A stretch of DNA of 64,000 nt from Dugong dugon (lineage: Eukaryota; Chordata; Mammalia; Sirenia; Dugongidae): NCBI GenBank assembly GCA_030035585.1, contig CM057468.1, forward strand, positions 51,704,145-51,768,144, in the 5' to 3' direction. The notes beneath the pieces are model-generated. The model searched no databases. It was given only the letters and a program-made list of their open reading frames with translations, and was not told where the DNA came from. Shown piece after piece: positions 10,164 to 22,866 of the stretch. Each line of letters begins with the position of its first letter. Position 1 is the first letter of the stretch. The position numbers were made by a program, and so were the translations under genes.

Positions 10164-12960
10164 CCCACAACCACCGGAAGAAAAGAAATAGTAAAGATCA
10201 GAGCAGAAATAAATGAAATAGAGAACAGAAAAACAATAGAAAGAATCAACAAAACCAAAAGTTGGTTCTTTGAAAGAATCAACAAAATCGACAAACCACT
10301 GGCCAGACTGACAAAAGAAAAACAGGAGAGGACACAAATAACCCAAATAAGAAATGAAATGGGGGAAATTATAATAGACCCAACTGAAATAAAAAGGATT
10401 ATAATAGACTATTATGAAAAACTATACTCCATCAAATTTGAAAACCTAGAGGAAATGGATAAATTTCTAGAATCACACGGTCTACCCAAACTACAACAAA
10501 GTGATGTTGAAAATCTGAACATACCCATACCAAGAGAAGAGATTGAAAAGGTAATACAAAAACTCCCAACCAAAGAAAGCGCTGGCCCAGATAGCTTCAC
10601 TGGAGAATTCTACAAAACATTTACAGAAGAGCTTATACCAGTACTACTCAAGCTATTTCAGAGCATAGAAGAGGAAGCAACACTTCCAAATTCATTCTAT
10701 GAAGCCAAGATAACACTGATACCAAAACCAGGCAAAGACGTCACAAAAAAAGAAAATTACAGACCAATATCTCTCATGAATATAGATGCAAAAATTCTGA
10801 ACATAATTCTAGCCAATAGCATTCAGCATCATATCAAAAAAATAATACACCTCGACCAAGTAGGATTCATACTAGGTATGCAGGGATGGTCCAACATTAG
10901 AAAATCAATCAAGGTAATCCACCACATAAACAAAAGGCAAGAAAAGAATCACATGATCATCTCAATTGACACAGAAAAGACATTTGACACAGTCCAACAC
11001 CCATTCCTGATAAAAATTCTCAATAAAATAGGTATAGAAGGGAAATTTCTCAACATAATAAAGGCCATCTATGCAAAACCAACAGCCAACATCATTCTTA
11101 ATGGAGAGAGGCTGAAAACATTCCCCTTGAAAACAGGAACAAGACAAGGATGCCCTTTATCACTACTCCTATTTAACATTGTGCTGGAAGTTCTAGCTAG
11201 AGCAATAAGGCAAGAGAAAGAAATAAAGGGCATCCAAATTGGTAATGAAGAAGTTAAACTGTCCCTGTTTGCAGATGATATGCTACTATACACAGAAAAC
11301 CCTAAAGACTCCACGAGAAATCTACTGGAACTAATAGAAAGATTCAGCAGAGTAGCAGGATACAAGATAAACATTCAAAAATCAGTTGGATTCTTATACA
11401 CCAGTAAGGAGAACGATGAAAAGGAAATCAGGAAAACAATACCATTTTCAATAGCCCCTAAAAAGATAAAAAACTTAGGAATAAATCTGACCAGGGATGT
11501 AAAAGACCTATACAAAGAAAACTACAAAACACTACTGTATGAAACCCAAAGGGATATACATAAATGGAAAGACATACGATGCTCATGGATAGGAAGACTC
11601 AACATTGTGAAAATGTCAATTCTACCCAAAGCAATTTACAAATATAATGCAATCCCAATCCAGATACCAACAACATTCTTCAAAGAGATGGAAAAACTGA
11701 TCATTAACTTTATATGGAAAGGGAAGAAGCCCCAAATAAGTAAAGCACTACTGAAGAAGAAGAATAAAGTTGGAGGACTCACACTACCTGACTTCAGAAC
11801 CTACTATACAGCTACAGTAGTCAAAACAGCCTGGTACTGGTACAACGACAGATACATTGACCAATGGAACAGAATTGAGAACCCAGATGGAAATCCATCC
11901 ACCTACGGTAACCTGATCTTCGACAAGGGCCCAAAGTCCATCAAATGGGGAAAAGACAGTCTTTTTAACAAATGATGCTGGCAAAACTGGATATCCATTT
12001 GCAAAAAAATGAAACAGGACCCATACCTCACACCGTATACAAAAACTACTTCAAAATGGATCAAAGACCTGAAAATAAAGCCTAAAACTATAAAGTTCAT
12101 AGAAGAAAAAATGGGACCAACACTTCAGGCCTTAATACATGGCATTAACAGGATACAAACCATAACCATCAATGCACAAAGCCCAACAGCTAAGCTAGAT
12201 AACTGGGATCTTCTAAAAATCAAACACCTATGCTCTTCAAAAGACTTCACCAAAAGAGTCAAAAGAGAACCTACAGACTGGAAAAAAATTTTTGGACAGT
12301 ACAAGTCATACAAAGGTCTAATCTCCATAATCTACAAGAAAATCCAACACCTCTACAACAAAAAGACAAATAATCCTATCGAAAAATGGGCAAAGGAAAT
12401 GAACAGACACTTCACCAAGGAAGACATTCAAATGGCCAACAGACACATGAGGAAATGCTCGCGATCACTACCCATTAGAGAAATGCAAATTAAAACCACA
12501 ATGAGATACCATCTCACCCCGGCATTACTGGCACGAATCAAAAACACTGGGAATAACAAATGTTGGAGGGGCTGTGTGGAGATCGGAACATTTATACACT
12601 GCTGGTGGGAATGCAAAATGATACGACCATTTTGGAAAGTGATATGGAGCTTCCTCAGAAAGCTAGAAATAGACATCCCATTCAATCCAACAATCCCACT
12701 CCTAGGAATATATCCTAGAGAAATAAGAGTCGTCACTCAAATAGACATATGCACACCTATGCTCATGGCAGCATTGCTCACAATAGCAAAATGATGGAAA
12801 CAACGTAGATGCCCATCAACAGATGAATGGATAAACAAACTATGGTACATACACACAGTGGAGTACTATGCAACGAGAAAGGACAACAATGAATCTTTGA
12901 ACCATCTCATAACATGAATGAAACTGGAGGACATTATGCTGAGTGAAATAAGTCAATGAC
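9165..12960 (+). pseudogene. LINE-1 ORF2 (endonuclease-reverse transcriptase), damaged
   Basis: ORF2p nicks target DNA and reverse-transcribes L1 RNA. The start MTATNPHLSIITLNVNGLNAP is typical of the AP-endonuclease domain, with NVNG and QETHL motifs; VGDFNTPLS (about 9581) and SDHNAI (about 9838) are encoded further on. The domain is broken by a stop at 9438-9440 and a frameshift near 9520, and a long A-tract at 10140-10163 lies between domains. From 10014 one 653-codon stretch is open and holds the RT core: [34 protein letters not shown] and the catalytic FADDMLLY. Later in-frame stops at 11973, 12792 and 12915 interrupt the C-terminal part, which includes the CCHC-like 'CWRGCVEIGTFIHCWWEC'. 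The RT catalytic aspartates are retained although the gene is dead. Confidence 0.92.
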
Positions 12961-14182
12961 AAAAGGACAAATATTGTATGAGACCTCTATTGTAAAAACC
13001 CATGAAAAAGTTCACACACAAAATGTAACAATCTTTGTTGGTTACCAGGGATGAGAAGGGTCGGGGGGAAATACTAAATAGGCAATAGATAAGTGGTATC
13101 TTTGGTGAAGGGTGAGACAGTACACAATACAGGGGAAACTAGCACAACCTGTACAAGGAAAGGTCATGGAAGCCCCATAGACACATCCAAACTCCCTGAG
13201 GGACTGAATTGCTGGGCGGAAGTCTGTGGGGACCATAGTCTTGGGGAACATCTAGCTCAATTGTCATGAGACAGCTTATAAAGACAATGCTCTACATTCT
13301 GCCTTGGTGATTACTGTCTGGGGTCTTAAAAGCCTGTGAGTGGCCATCTAAGATACTCCACTGGTCTCATCCCTTTGGGAGCAAGGGAGAATGAAGAGAA
13401 CATGATACAAGGAAAAGATTAGTCCAAAGAACTAATTGTCCACAACTACCAAGCCCTCCACCAGACTGAGTCCAGTACAGCTAGATGGTGCCCGGCTGCC
13501 ACCACTGACTGCTCTGACCAGGATCACAACAGAGGTTTCTGGACAAATCTGGAGAAGGATCTAGAGCATAATTCTAACTCACAAAAAAAAGACCAGATTT
13601 ACTGGCCTAAAGGAGACTGGAGAAACCTTGAGATTATGGCCCCCAGACACCCTTTTAGCTCAGTGGTGAAGTTACCTCCGAGGTTCACTGTTCAGCCTGG
13701 GAGCGGACAGCCCCGTAAAACCAAATGAGACTAACAAGGTACAGGAGTCCAGTGACAAGGGCCAGAAGGCAGAAGGGGACAAAGAAGCTGGTGATAGGGA
13801 ACCGAAGGTTGAGTAAGGATATTGTTGATGTGTTGTGAGATTGTTAACCATTGTCATAGGGCAACATTTGTAGTAACTGTTAAATGAGAAAGTATTTTGT
13901 TCTGGAAGCCTTCATCTTAAGTGAGAATAACAGCACAATTGGAAGAGCATAGTCAATGTCACTGAACTGTGTATGTAGAAATTTTTGAAATGGTGTATCT
14001 TTGGCTATGTGTATTTTCACCAAAAAAAAAAAGGTTGAGAAATTAGAGGGTTAATATAGTGTGGGGTTGTTAACCAATGCCATAAAACAACATGTGTACT
14101 ACTGTTTCATGAGAAACTATTTGTTCTGTAAGCCTTAACCTGAAGTACAATAAAATATAAAAAAAAAGAAAAAAAAATTTCC
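12961..14182 (+). repeat. LINE-1 3' UTR and A-rich tail (type B)
   Basis: This contains the block 'gtctggggtcttaaaagcc' (13318) shared by both L1 3' UTR types here. The last ~450 bp contain an imperfect internal repeat: 'gttaaccattgtcatagggcaac' near 13845 and 'gttaaccaatgccataaaacaac' near 14068. It ends with AATAAAAT and an A-rich tail. The nested insert at 2136-3311 is the same UTR type. Confidence 0.8.
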
Positions 14183-14230
14183 AATAAACCAACCAAATCC
14201 ATTGCCATCAAAAAGAAAAAAAGAAAAAGA

Positions 14231-14502
14231 AAGAAAATACTCTTACCAAACTGAGAAAAGAGATGAATTGCCTTCAACTTCAGAATACGACAGGCAAAAT
14301 GAAAAGAATTTCTCCCTGACAAGTGTATATTTTCTTTATCTGTTCCGCACTTGTTCAGTGTACTAACAAATAGAAACCACATGGTTATAAATCTATTATC
14401 TATAGTTTAATTTCATCCTTAATGTAACCAAATATCAGAGTGTAGTAAAATCAGAGTTGACTATATACTTAGAATACAGTTGTTAGAAGACTTTAAGTAA
14501 AA
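14231..14502. other. Unassigned spacer between L1 copies
   Basis: It begins with the 3' copy of the 13-bp L1 target duplication. Nothing else is recognised. Confidence 0.4.
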
Positions 14503-14937
14503 CACAAACCTACAACTCGAACAAATAGAGAGCAGCAAAAGAAGCCCTCGGACACCAGAAGAAAGTACATAATAAGAACTAGAGCAGAATTAAATGAAAT
14601 GGAGAATGGAACAACAATTGAAAGAGTTAACAAGACCAAAAGCTGGTTCCTTGAAAGATCAACAAAATCGATAAACCGCTGACCAAAGTGATAAAAGAAA
14701 AACTGGAGAAGAAGCAAATAACCTGAATAAGAAATAAGATGGGTGATATCACAACAGACCCAACTGAAATTAAAAGTATCATAACAGAATACTATGGAAA
14801 ACTGTAACTCTAACAAATTTGAAAGCCTAGAAGAAATAGACAAATTTCTAGAAACACACTACCTAACTAAACTAACACAAACAGGTAGAACAACTAAATA
14901 AACCTATAACAAAAGAAGAGATTGAAAAGGTAATTAA

Positions 14938-15206
14938 GTCGCTCTGGAGGTTCACCTTTTAGCCAAAGATTAGATAGACGTATAGGACAAAATGAGACTA
15001 AAGGGGCACACCAGCCCAGGGGCAAGGACTAGAAGGCAGGAGGGGACAGGAAAGCTGGTAATAGGGAACCCAACGTCGAGAAGGGAGAGTACTGACATGT
15101 CATGGGGTTGTTAACCAATGCCATAAAACAATCTATGTACTGTTTAACGAGAATCTAGTTTGTTTTGTAAACCTTCATCTAAAGTTCAATTAAAAAAAAA
15201 AAAAGA
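14938..15206 (+). mobile_element. LINE-1 3' end nested in copy A2
   Basis: The L1 ORF2 sequence 'attgaaaaggtaat' is interrupted and resumes after a poly(A) run at 15192-15204. The short repeat TAATTAA flanks the insert (14931-14937, 15207-15213). The content is a third variant of L1 3' UTR, ending 'aaccttcatctaaagttcaatt' before the A-tail. Confidence 0.75.
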
Positions 15207-15720
15207 TAATTAAAAAACTCCCAACAAAAAAAAAGCCCTGGCCCAGATGGCTTCACTGGAGAATTCTACCAAATCTTCAGAGATGAGTTAACACCACTAC
15301 TACTAAAGGTATTTCAGAGTATAGAAAAGGATGGGATACTCCCAAACACATTCTATGAATCCAGCATAACCTTGGTACTAAAACCTGTAAAGATACCACA
15401 AAAAAAGAAAATTACACACCAGTATCCCTCATGAACATAGACGCAATAATCCTCAATAAAATTCTAGCCAATAGAATTCAACAACATATCAAAAAAACAA
15501 TTCACTATGACCAAGTGGGATTCATACCAGGTATGCAGGGATGGTTCAACATTAGAAAAACAACCCATGTAATCCATCACATAAATAAAAGACAAGAACC
15601 ACATGATTTTATCAATTGATGCAGAGAAGGCATTTGACAAAGTCCAACACCTGTTGATAAATACTCTCAGCAAAATAGGAGTAGAAGGGAAATTCCTCAA
15701 CATAATTGAGGGCATTTATT

Positions 15721-15896
15721 TGGAAACCCTGGTGGCGTAGTGGTTAAGAGTTACGTCTGCTAACCAAAAGTTCAGCAGTTCAAATCCACCAGGTGCTCCA
15801 TAGACACTCTATGTGGGCAGTTCTATTCTGCCCTATATGGTTGCTATGAGTCGGAATTGACCCGACGGCAATGGGTTTGGGTTTTTTTCGGTTTGT
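15721..15896 (+). mobile_element. AfroSINE, short form, nested in L1 copy A2
   Basis: Head 'ggaaaccctggtggcgtagtggttaag', B-box-like 'agttcaaatcc', tail 'gctatgagtcggaattgac' and T-rich end. It splits the RT-coding stretch, so it is younger than that L1. Confidence 0.9.
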
Positions 15897-18756
15897 ACAA
15901 AGCCAACAGTGAACACTATCCTAAATGGAAACAGTCTGAAAGCATTCGCCTTGAGAATTGGAATCAGACAAGGATGCCCTTTATCACCACTCTTATTCAA
16001 CATTGTGCTGGAGGTCCTAGGCAGAGAAATTAGGCTAGAAAAAAAAATAAAGGGCATCTAAATTGGTAAGGAAGAAGTAAAAGTATCTCTATTTGCAGAT
16101 GATATGATCTTATACACAGAAGACCCCAAAGAATCCACAATAAAACTACTGGAACTAATAGAAGATTTCAGCACAGTATCAGGATACAAGATAAACATAC
16201 AAAAAGTCAGTCGGATCCCTCTACACCAACAAAGAGAACTTCGCAGAGGAAATCACCAATCAATATCATTTACAATAGCCCCCAAGAAGATAAAATACTT
16301 AGGAATAAATCTAACCGGAAATGTAAAAGACCTATACAAAGAAAACCACAAGAGACTACTGCCAGAAATCAAAGGAGACCTACATAAGTGGAAAAACATA
16401 CCTTGCTCATGGATAGGAAGACTCAACATTGCAAAAATGTCAGTTCTACCCAAAGTGATCTACAGATAGATACAATGCAATCCCAATTCAAATTCCAATG
16501 ACATTTTTTAAGGAGATGGAGAAACAAATCAACTCCATACGGAAAGGGAAGAGGCCCCAGATAAGCATTACTCAAGAAGAACAAAGTGGGAGGCCTCACA
16601 CTACCTGATTTTAGAAGCTATTATACTGCCACGGTAGTCAAAACAGCCTGGTACTGGTACAACAACAGATACATAGACCAATGGAACAGAATTGAGAATC
16701 CAGATGTAAATTCATCCACCTATGAGCAGCTGATATTTGACAAAGGCCCAAAGTCTGTTAATTGGGGAAAAGACAGTCTCTTTAACAAATGGTGCTGGCA
16801 TAGCTGGATATCCATCTGCAAAAAACTGAAACAAGACCCATACCTCACACCATGCACAAAAACTAACTCAAAATGGATCAAAGACCTAAATATAAAATCA
16901 AAAATTATAAACATCATGGAAAAAAAAATAGGGACAATGCTAGGAGCCCTAATACATGGCAGAAACAGAATATGAACCCTAAGTAACAATGCACAAACAC
17001 CAGAAGAGAAACTAGATACCTGGGAGTTCCTAAAAATCAAACACTTACGCTCATCAAAAGACTTCACCAAGAGTAAAAAGACAACCTATAGAAAAAATTT
17101 TTGGCTATGACAAATCTGATCAGCATCTAATCTCTAAAATCTACAAGATTCTGCAAAACCTCAACAAAAATTTAAAAATAGGCATAGGATATGAACAGGC
17201 ACTTTACCAAAGAAGACATTCAGGTGGCTAACAGATACACGAGGAAATACTCATGATCATCAGCCATTAGAGAAATGCAAACAAAAGCTAAAATGAGATA
17301 CCATCTCAACAAGGCTAGCATTTATCCAAAAAACCACAAAATAATAAATGTTGGAGAGGTTGTGGAGAGATTGGAACACTTATACACTGTTGATGGGAAT
17401 GTAAAATGGTACATCCACTTTGGAAATTGATTGGCGCTTCCTTAAAAAGTTAGAAATAGAAGTACCATACGATCCAACAATCCCATTCCTTGGAATATAT
17501 CCTAGAGAAATGAGCCGTCACACGAACAGACATGTGCACAGTCATGTTCAATGCAGCACTGTTCATGATAGCAAAAAGATGGAAACAACCTGGAAGCCGA
17601 TCAATGGATGAATGGATAAACAAACTATGGTATATTCACAAAATGGAATACTACACAACGATAAAGAACAACAATGAATCTGTGAAACATAAAATGGAGG
17701 AATCTGGAAGGCATTATGCTGAGTGAATTTAGTCAGTTGCAAAAGGACAAATATTGTATAAGACCACTATTATAAGAACTCAAGAAAAGGTTTCAACACA
17801 GAAGAAAACATTCTTTGATGGTTACGAGGGTGGGAAGGGAGAGAGAGAGGTATTCAGTAGCTAGAAAGTAGACAAGAATTATCTTAGGTGAAGGGAAGGA
17901 CAGTACACACTACAAGGGAAATCAGCATAACTGGACTAAACCAAAAGCTAAAAAGTTTCCTGAATACAACCAAACACTTCGAGGGACAGAGTAGCAGGGG
18001 CAGGGTTCTGGAGACCATGCTTTCAGGGGACATCTAGGTCAAGTGGCATAATGAAGTTTATTAAGAAAATGTTCTGCATCCCACTTTGGCGAGAAGTGTC
18101 TGGGGTCTTAAAAGTTAGTGAGCAGCCATCTGAGATGCATCAATTGGTCCCAACCCACCTGGAACAAAAGAGAATGAAGAACACCAAAGATACAAGTTTT
18201 AGCCCAAGAGACAGAAAGGGCCACATCAACCTGAGACTCCATCAGCCTGAGACCAGAAGAACTAGATGGTGCCTGGCTACCACCAATGATCCCCCTGACA
18301 GAGAACACAACAGAGAGTTCCTGATGGAGCAGGAGAAAAGTAGGGTGCAGCACTCAAATTCTAGTAAAAAGACCAGACTTAATGGTCTGACTGAGACTGG
18401 AGGGACCCTGGAAGACATGGCTCCCAGAGTCTCTGTTAGCCCAAAACTAAAAGCATTCCCAACACCAACTCTTCAGACAAAAATTAGACTGGACTATGAG
18501 ACATAAAAAGATACTCCTGAAGTAGATACATGAATCTAAATGGGCAGCTCCTGTCTGGAGGTGAGATGAGAAGGCAGAAAGGGACACGAGCTGGATGAAG
18601 GGACAGGGGAAATCCATGGTGGAAAGGAAGACTGTACTGTCATAGTATGGGGAGAGCAACTAGGATCGCATAGCAATGTGTGTATATATTTTTGTATGAG
18701 AAACTAACTTGATCTGTAAACTTTTGTTTAAAGCACAATCAAAAAGATATAAAGTT

Positions 18757-19962
18757 AATGTCAAAGTAAAATATAAAATAACAGACCTGTTAGTTAAAAA
18801 ATTTCAATCTTATGAAAAAGATTGAGGAATATTCCAGATTAAAGGAGACCAAAGACACATGATAACTGAATGCAAGCCTGATCTAGAATTTTCTTTCTTT
18901 TTAAAACATGATTTTAAAATGGTTTAATTGTTTTCAATCATAGGGAATCGTACTATTATTTATTAACCATTCCTCTAGCTCTCTTTTTAAAATCAACTTT
19001 ATTGAGGTACAGTTTATATACAATAACATTTATCAATTTTAATTATATAATATTATGAGTTTTGCTTAAATGTATATAGTCCAGGTTTGCCTTAATTTTT
19101 AATCTACTTTGAAAGTTACTTTGAATTTCTAAACAGAATTGGTATGAAGAAGAATTTTAAATTTGATTTTAAGTAAAAATTAACTAAAGTAAACCCTTGG
19201 TAAACTAAAAGTTACTCTGCTTTTAGGTGACAGATGAGTCACGAGAAAACAGCGTGCTAATTGATTATTTTATTTAGTGAAACAATTTTCATTCTATGGC
19301 CTTTAGTCTGTAGAAGGTAAAGGCCCTACATTTCCACACTAAAATACAATTAGACTTAATTTTAACATGTATGAAGATTATTAAAAGTTGTTTACGTATT
19401 AAGAGGAGGAAGAGAACACATTTTTTAAAATATTGTAAGAGTTGAAATAAAGGACTTTCTGACTAAAAGTCAATTGCAAAGAAAATTCTATTAACACGAT
19501 CACTCCACGAGTGATAAAATTTTTACTACATCTTAGCATGACTCTTCATAGTAATGGGCCTAAATTTAAATTAAATTTATGTTGAGATTATATCGTACTA
19601 CAAATCTGAATTGGATATTTAGATTCTAAATCATCCCTTGAGCAACAGAACACTTATCTATAGATCACTTCGGGTAGTATTAACATCTTAAAAATATTAC
19701 ATCTTCCAGTACATTCAGAATGGATATCTATCCATCTAACATCACTTCCAAGGAGAAAGGTAGCAAATATATTTTATGGACCCCTGAATATCATTTACTC
19801 TCCTGCTTCTACTGCTTACAAAATTAATCATAAATTCTAGTTTAAGTACTACTACTCACTTTCACCTGTGTGTTGGCTGAAACCACTAGGATTCAAGAAA
19901 TCAAAACTAATTAAAATCGTATCTTGAGAATACATAGAATAACTATCAAATAATTAGGTACA
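18757..19962. other. AT-rich intergenic sequence with an old L1M trace
   Basis: About 18990-19090 resembles the antisense of an old L1 3' region ('tcaactttattgaggtacag'). The rest shows no gene or repeat I recognise. Confidence 0.4.
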
Positions 19963-20159
19963 AGTAGCCCTGGTAGCACCGTAGCTAAGTGCTTGGCTGC
20001 TAACCAAAATGTCGGCAGTTCAAACCCACCAGCCGCTCTATGGGAGAAAGAAAGGCAGTAGAGATTACAGCCTTGGAAACCCTATAGGGCAGTTCTGCTC
20101 TGTCCTATAGGGTCACTATGAGTCGAAATTCAACTCGATGACAATGGGTTTTGGTTTGG
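19963..20159 (+). mobile_element. AfroSINE, long form
   Basis: Full head-to-tail match, including 'ttggctgctaaccaaaa', 'gattacagccttggaaaccctat' and 'cactatgagtcg'. Target duplication AATTAGGTACA (19952-19962) and AATGAGGTACA (20160-20170), 10 of 11 bases. Confidence 0.92.
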
Positions 20160-20394
20160 AATGAGGTACAGTTTGGTCTAAGGTCAATGTATTCTCGCCC
20201 ATTTCTTTATGGTTTTACCTCATTGTTTAAAATGTTTTTAACTTTTCTATTTATGTAGTACACAAGGTGCTACTAGTTGAACTTTTCTCACAATATGAGA
20301 CTGTTATTTGTTTTCTAAAGGATCAGTCTGCTGACAAAACATTCTAAACCTACTTTCATTGTATTTAGCTAGGTGAAATTCCATGGGCTAGGAA

Positions 20395-21990
20395 GCCCAG
20401 GAGTAATGATTCAACACAATCTCTATCAAAATTCCAACAGCTGTTTTTGCAGAAATGGAAAAGCTGATCCTCAAATTCCTATGGAACTGTAAAGTGCCCC
20501 GAATAGCCAAAGCAATCTTGAAAAAGAAGAACAAAGTAGGAGGACTTTCCAATTTCAAAACATACTATAAAAAGCTAGCTACAAGAATCAAAACTGTCTG
20601 GTACTGGTATAAGGATAGACATACAAACGAATGGAATAGAACTCAGAGTCCAGAAATAAACCCATATGTCTAAGGTCAATTGATTTTCGACAAGGGTACC
20701 AAGTCCATTCAATAGGGAAAGAATAGTTTCTTCAATAAATGGTGCTGGGATAACTGGATCTGCACACGCAAAAGAATGAAGTTGAGCCCATATCTCACAC
20801 CATATGTGAAAATTAACTCAAAATGGATCAGTGACCCAAATATAAGAACTAAAACCATAAAACTCTTATAAGAAAACAGGGGTAAAGATTCAAGACCTTG
20901 TTTTTGACAATGGATTCTTAGATACAACACCAAAAGCATGAACAACAAAAGATAAACTAGATAAACTGAACTTCATCAAAATTAGAAACCTATGTGCATC
21001 AAAGGACTTTCTTAAGAAAGTGAAGAGACAATCTACCAAATGGAAAAAAATATTTGGTATCCATATATCTGATATGGGTTTAATATCCAGAATGTAAAAA
21101 GAACTCCTACAACACAACAACAAAAAGACAACACAATTAAAAAATGGGCAAAGGAATTCTTCTCCAAAGAAGATACACAAATGGCCAATAAGCACATGAA
21201 ACAATGCTCAATATCATTAGTCATTAGGGAAATGCAAATCAAAACCACAAGGAGATACCACTGTATACCCATGAGGATACTTATTGTTAGAAAAACAGGA
21301 AACAAACAAGCGTTGGTGAGGATATGGAGAAATAAAGACTCTCATCCATTGCTGGTGGGATTGTAAAATAGTGCAGCCGCTGTGGAAAACAAGTGTGGTG
21401 GTTCCTCAAAAAGTTAAACGTTGAATTACCATATGACCCAGTAATTTCACTTCTAGGTATACACCAAAGAGACTTGAAAGCAGGGGCACAAACAGATACT
21501 TGTACTCCAACTTTCATTTATTCACAATAGCCAAAAGTGGAAAACAATGCAAATATTCATCAACAGATGGATAAACAAAATGTGGTACATACATACAATG
21601 GAATAGTATTCAGTCATAAAGAGAAATGAAGTTCTGTTGCATGCTACACCATGGATGAACCTTGAAACATTATGCTGAGTAAAATAAGTCAGACACAAAA
21701 GGACAAATATTGAACGATCCCACTTATATGAAATATCCAGAATAGGAAAATGCATAGGGACAAAAATTTATTAGTGTTACCAGAGGCTGGGGTTGGAGAA
21801 TGAGGAGTTATTGCTTAAGGATACTGAGTTTCTGTTTGGGGTGATGAAAAATTTTTGGAAACAGATAATGGTGATGGTCGGACAACATGGTGAATGTAAT
21901 CAATGTTATTGAATTTAACACTTAAAGAAGGTTAAAATGTCAATTTTTTTTGTTCTATATATTTTACCACAATGGGAAAAAAAAAAAAAG
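20395..21990 (+). mobile_element. Old LINE-1 (L1MA/L1MB-type) 3' half of ORF2 plus 3' UTR
   Basis: Broken ORF2 C-terminal peptides run from [30 protein letters not shown] (20455) through a tryptophan-rich WYWYKDRH stretch to the end of ORF2. A typical mammalian-wide 3' end follows ('ctatatattttaccacaat', poly(A) at 21978-21990). The sequence differs clearly from the lineage-type L1s at 0-18.8 kb and is older. Confidence 0.85.
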
Positions 21991-22299
21991 TGATGCTAGA
22001 ATTTCTAAAAACTGGTGCCTGGGGACAAAAACCAACTCCTCCCTCTCCTCACCCTTACTTGTAAATGAGATTTTTTGAACAATAAATTCTGCTACAACTA
22101 TAACTCTCTAAACAAAAATGAATTATCCTTTAATATACTCTACATTCCTTCCCAGAAGAATCAACATAATTATCATACATATCTCCATGTTGGCTGTGAT
22201 ATGTTTCTCCAGAAAATTTAAATACAAAGTGGCAAAACAAAGTTATAAAGAAAGTCATCCTTGGGTAATGATTTTAGAAGAATCAGTAAAATTTCAGTG

Positions 22300-22375
22300 C
22301 TAGAAAAGATTTTAAAGATCACTTAGTCCAACCCTCTCATTTTACAAATTAAGGAACAGCCAGATAAAATGTATA
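22300..22375 (+). repeat. MIR-like fragment
   Basis: 'cacttagtccaaccctctcattttacaaattaaggaac' resembles the core of mammalian-wide interspersed repeats. Short and diverged. Confidence 0.4.
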
Positions 22376-22434
22376 ATGTGTGACATTATTTAGGTGAACC
22401 TGATTTGTTTAATCATTAGTAGCTAAGAGAATCC

Positions 22435-22644
22435 TGTTGTTGTTAGTGGCGATTGAGTTGATTCCGACTCATGGTGACCCCGTGTGTGCAGAGTTGAACA
22501 ATGCTCCATAGGGTTTTCAAGGCTGTGACCTTTCAGAAGCAGATTGCTAGGCCTATCTTCTGAGGCATCTCTGGGTGTATTCAAACTGCCAACCTTTCAG
22601 CAGATAGTTGAGTGCTTAACTGTTTGCATCACCCAGGGAGTCCG
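22435..22644 (-). mobile_element. AfroSINE, 'CCCAGAGGTGCCT' subtype
   Basis: Its reverse complement has a 'ctgggtgatgcaaacagttaagc' head, a block including 'caagaagataggcctagcaatctgcttc'-like sequence, and a tail ending in CAACAACA. Flanked by perfect 9-bp repeats AGAGAATCC (22426-22434, 22645-22653). Confidence 0.9.
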
Positions 22645-22712
22645 AGAGAATCCCACCCTTGGAAATATGACAGTTGGCTGAAATAATAATTTCTACTTAC
22701 TGCTTTAATATA

Positions 22713-22866
22713 ACCAAAAAAACTCATTGCTGTCAAGTCCATTCCAACTCATAGTGACCCATAGGACAGAGAAGAACTGCCTCATGGGGTTTCCAAAGAG
22801 GATTCAAACTGCCGACCTTTTGGTTAGCAGCCATAGCTCTTAACCACTGTGCACCAGGGCTCCTGA
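22713..22866 (-). mobile_element. AfroSINE, short form
   Basis: Reverse complement carries 'ggagccctggtgcacagtggttaag' and 'ctatgagttggaatgga'. Perfect 9-bp target repeats TTTAATATA (22704-22712, 22867-22875). Confidence 0.92.

Larger units (their letters stand above)
5793..14230 (+). mobile_element. Full-length LINE-1 (damaged) with 13-bp TSD
   Basis: Perfect 13-bp direct repeats AAGAAAATACTCT flank the element (5780-5792 and 14231-14243). Parts in order: 5' UTR with a YY1-like CAAAATGGCG at its start (5803-5812) and tandem monomers (6108-6680); ORF1 (about 7689-8739); a 425-bp inter-ORF region; ORF2 (9165 to about 12960); a 3' UTR of about 1.2 kb; and an A-rich tail. At 8.4 kb it is longer than human L1 because of the 5' UTR, the inter-ORF region and the 3' UTR. 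Several stops and frameshifts in both ORFs make it inactive as it stands. It lies downstream of the solo LTR in otherwise unassigned DNA. Confidence 0.92.
14503..18756 (+). mobile_element. LINE-1 copy A2, 5'-truncated, with two nested insertions
   Basis: It begins near the equivalent of 10103 in the full-length L1, between the endonuclease and RT domains. The RT region is recognisable in fragments: [31 protein letters not shown] at 15431 and an intact [12 protein letters not shown] motif at about 16095. After many frameshifts the C-terminal part (16586-17726) and the type A 3' UTR (17730-18755, ending at 'aaagcacaatcaaaaag') follow. An L1 3' end (about 14938-15206) and a short AfroSINE (15721-15896) are inserted in it. 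No target duplication was found. Confidence 0.85.

Noticed and set aside
9930..10346. 138-codon minus-strand ORF in the L1
   Set aside because: Antisense shadow of ORF2; the Phe-rich run is the complement of the poly(A) tract.
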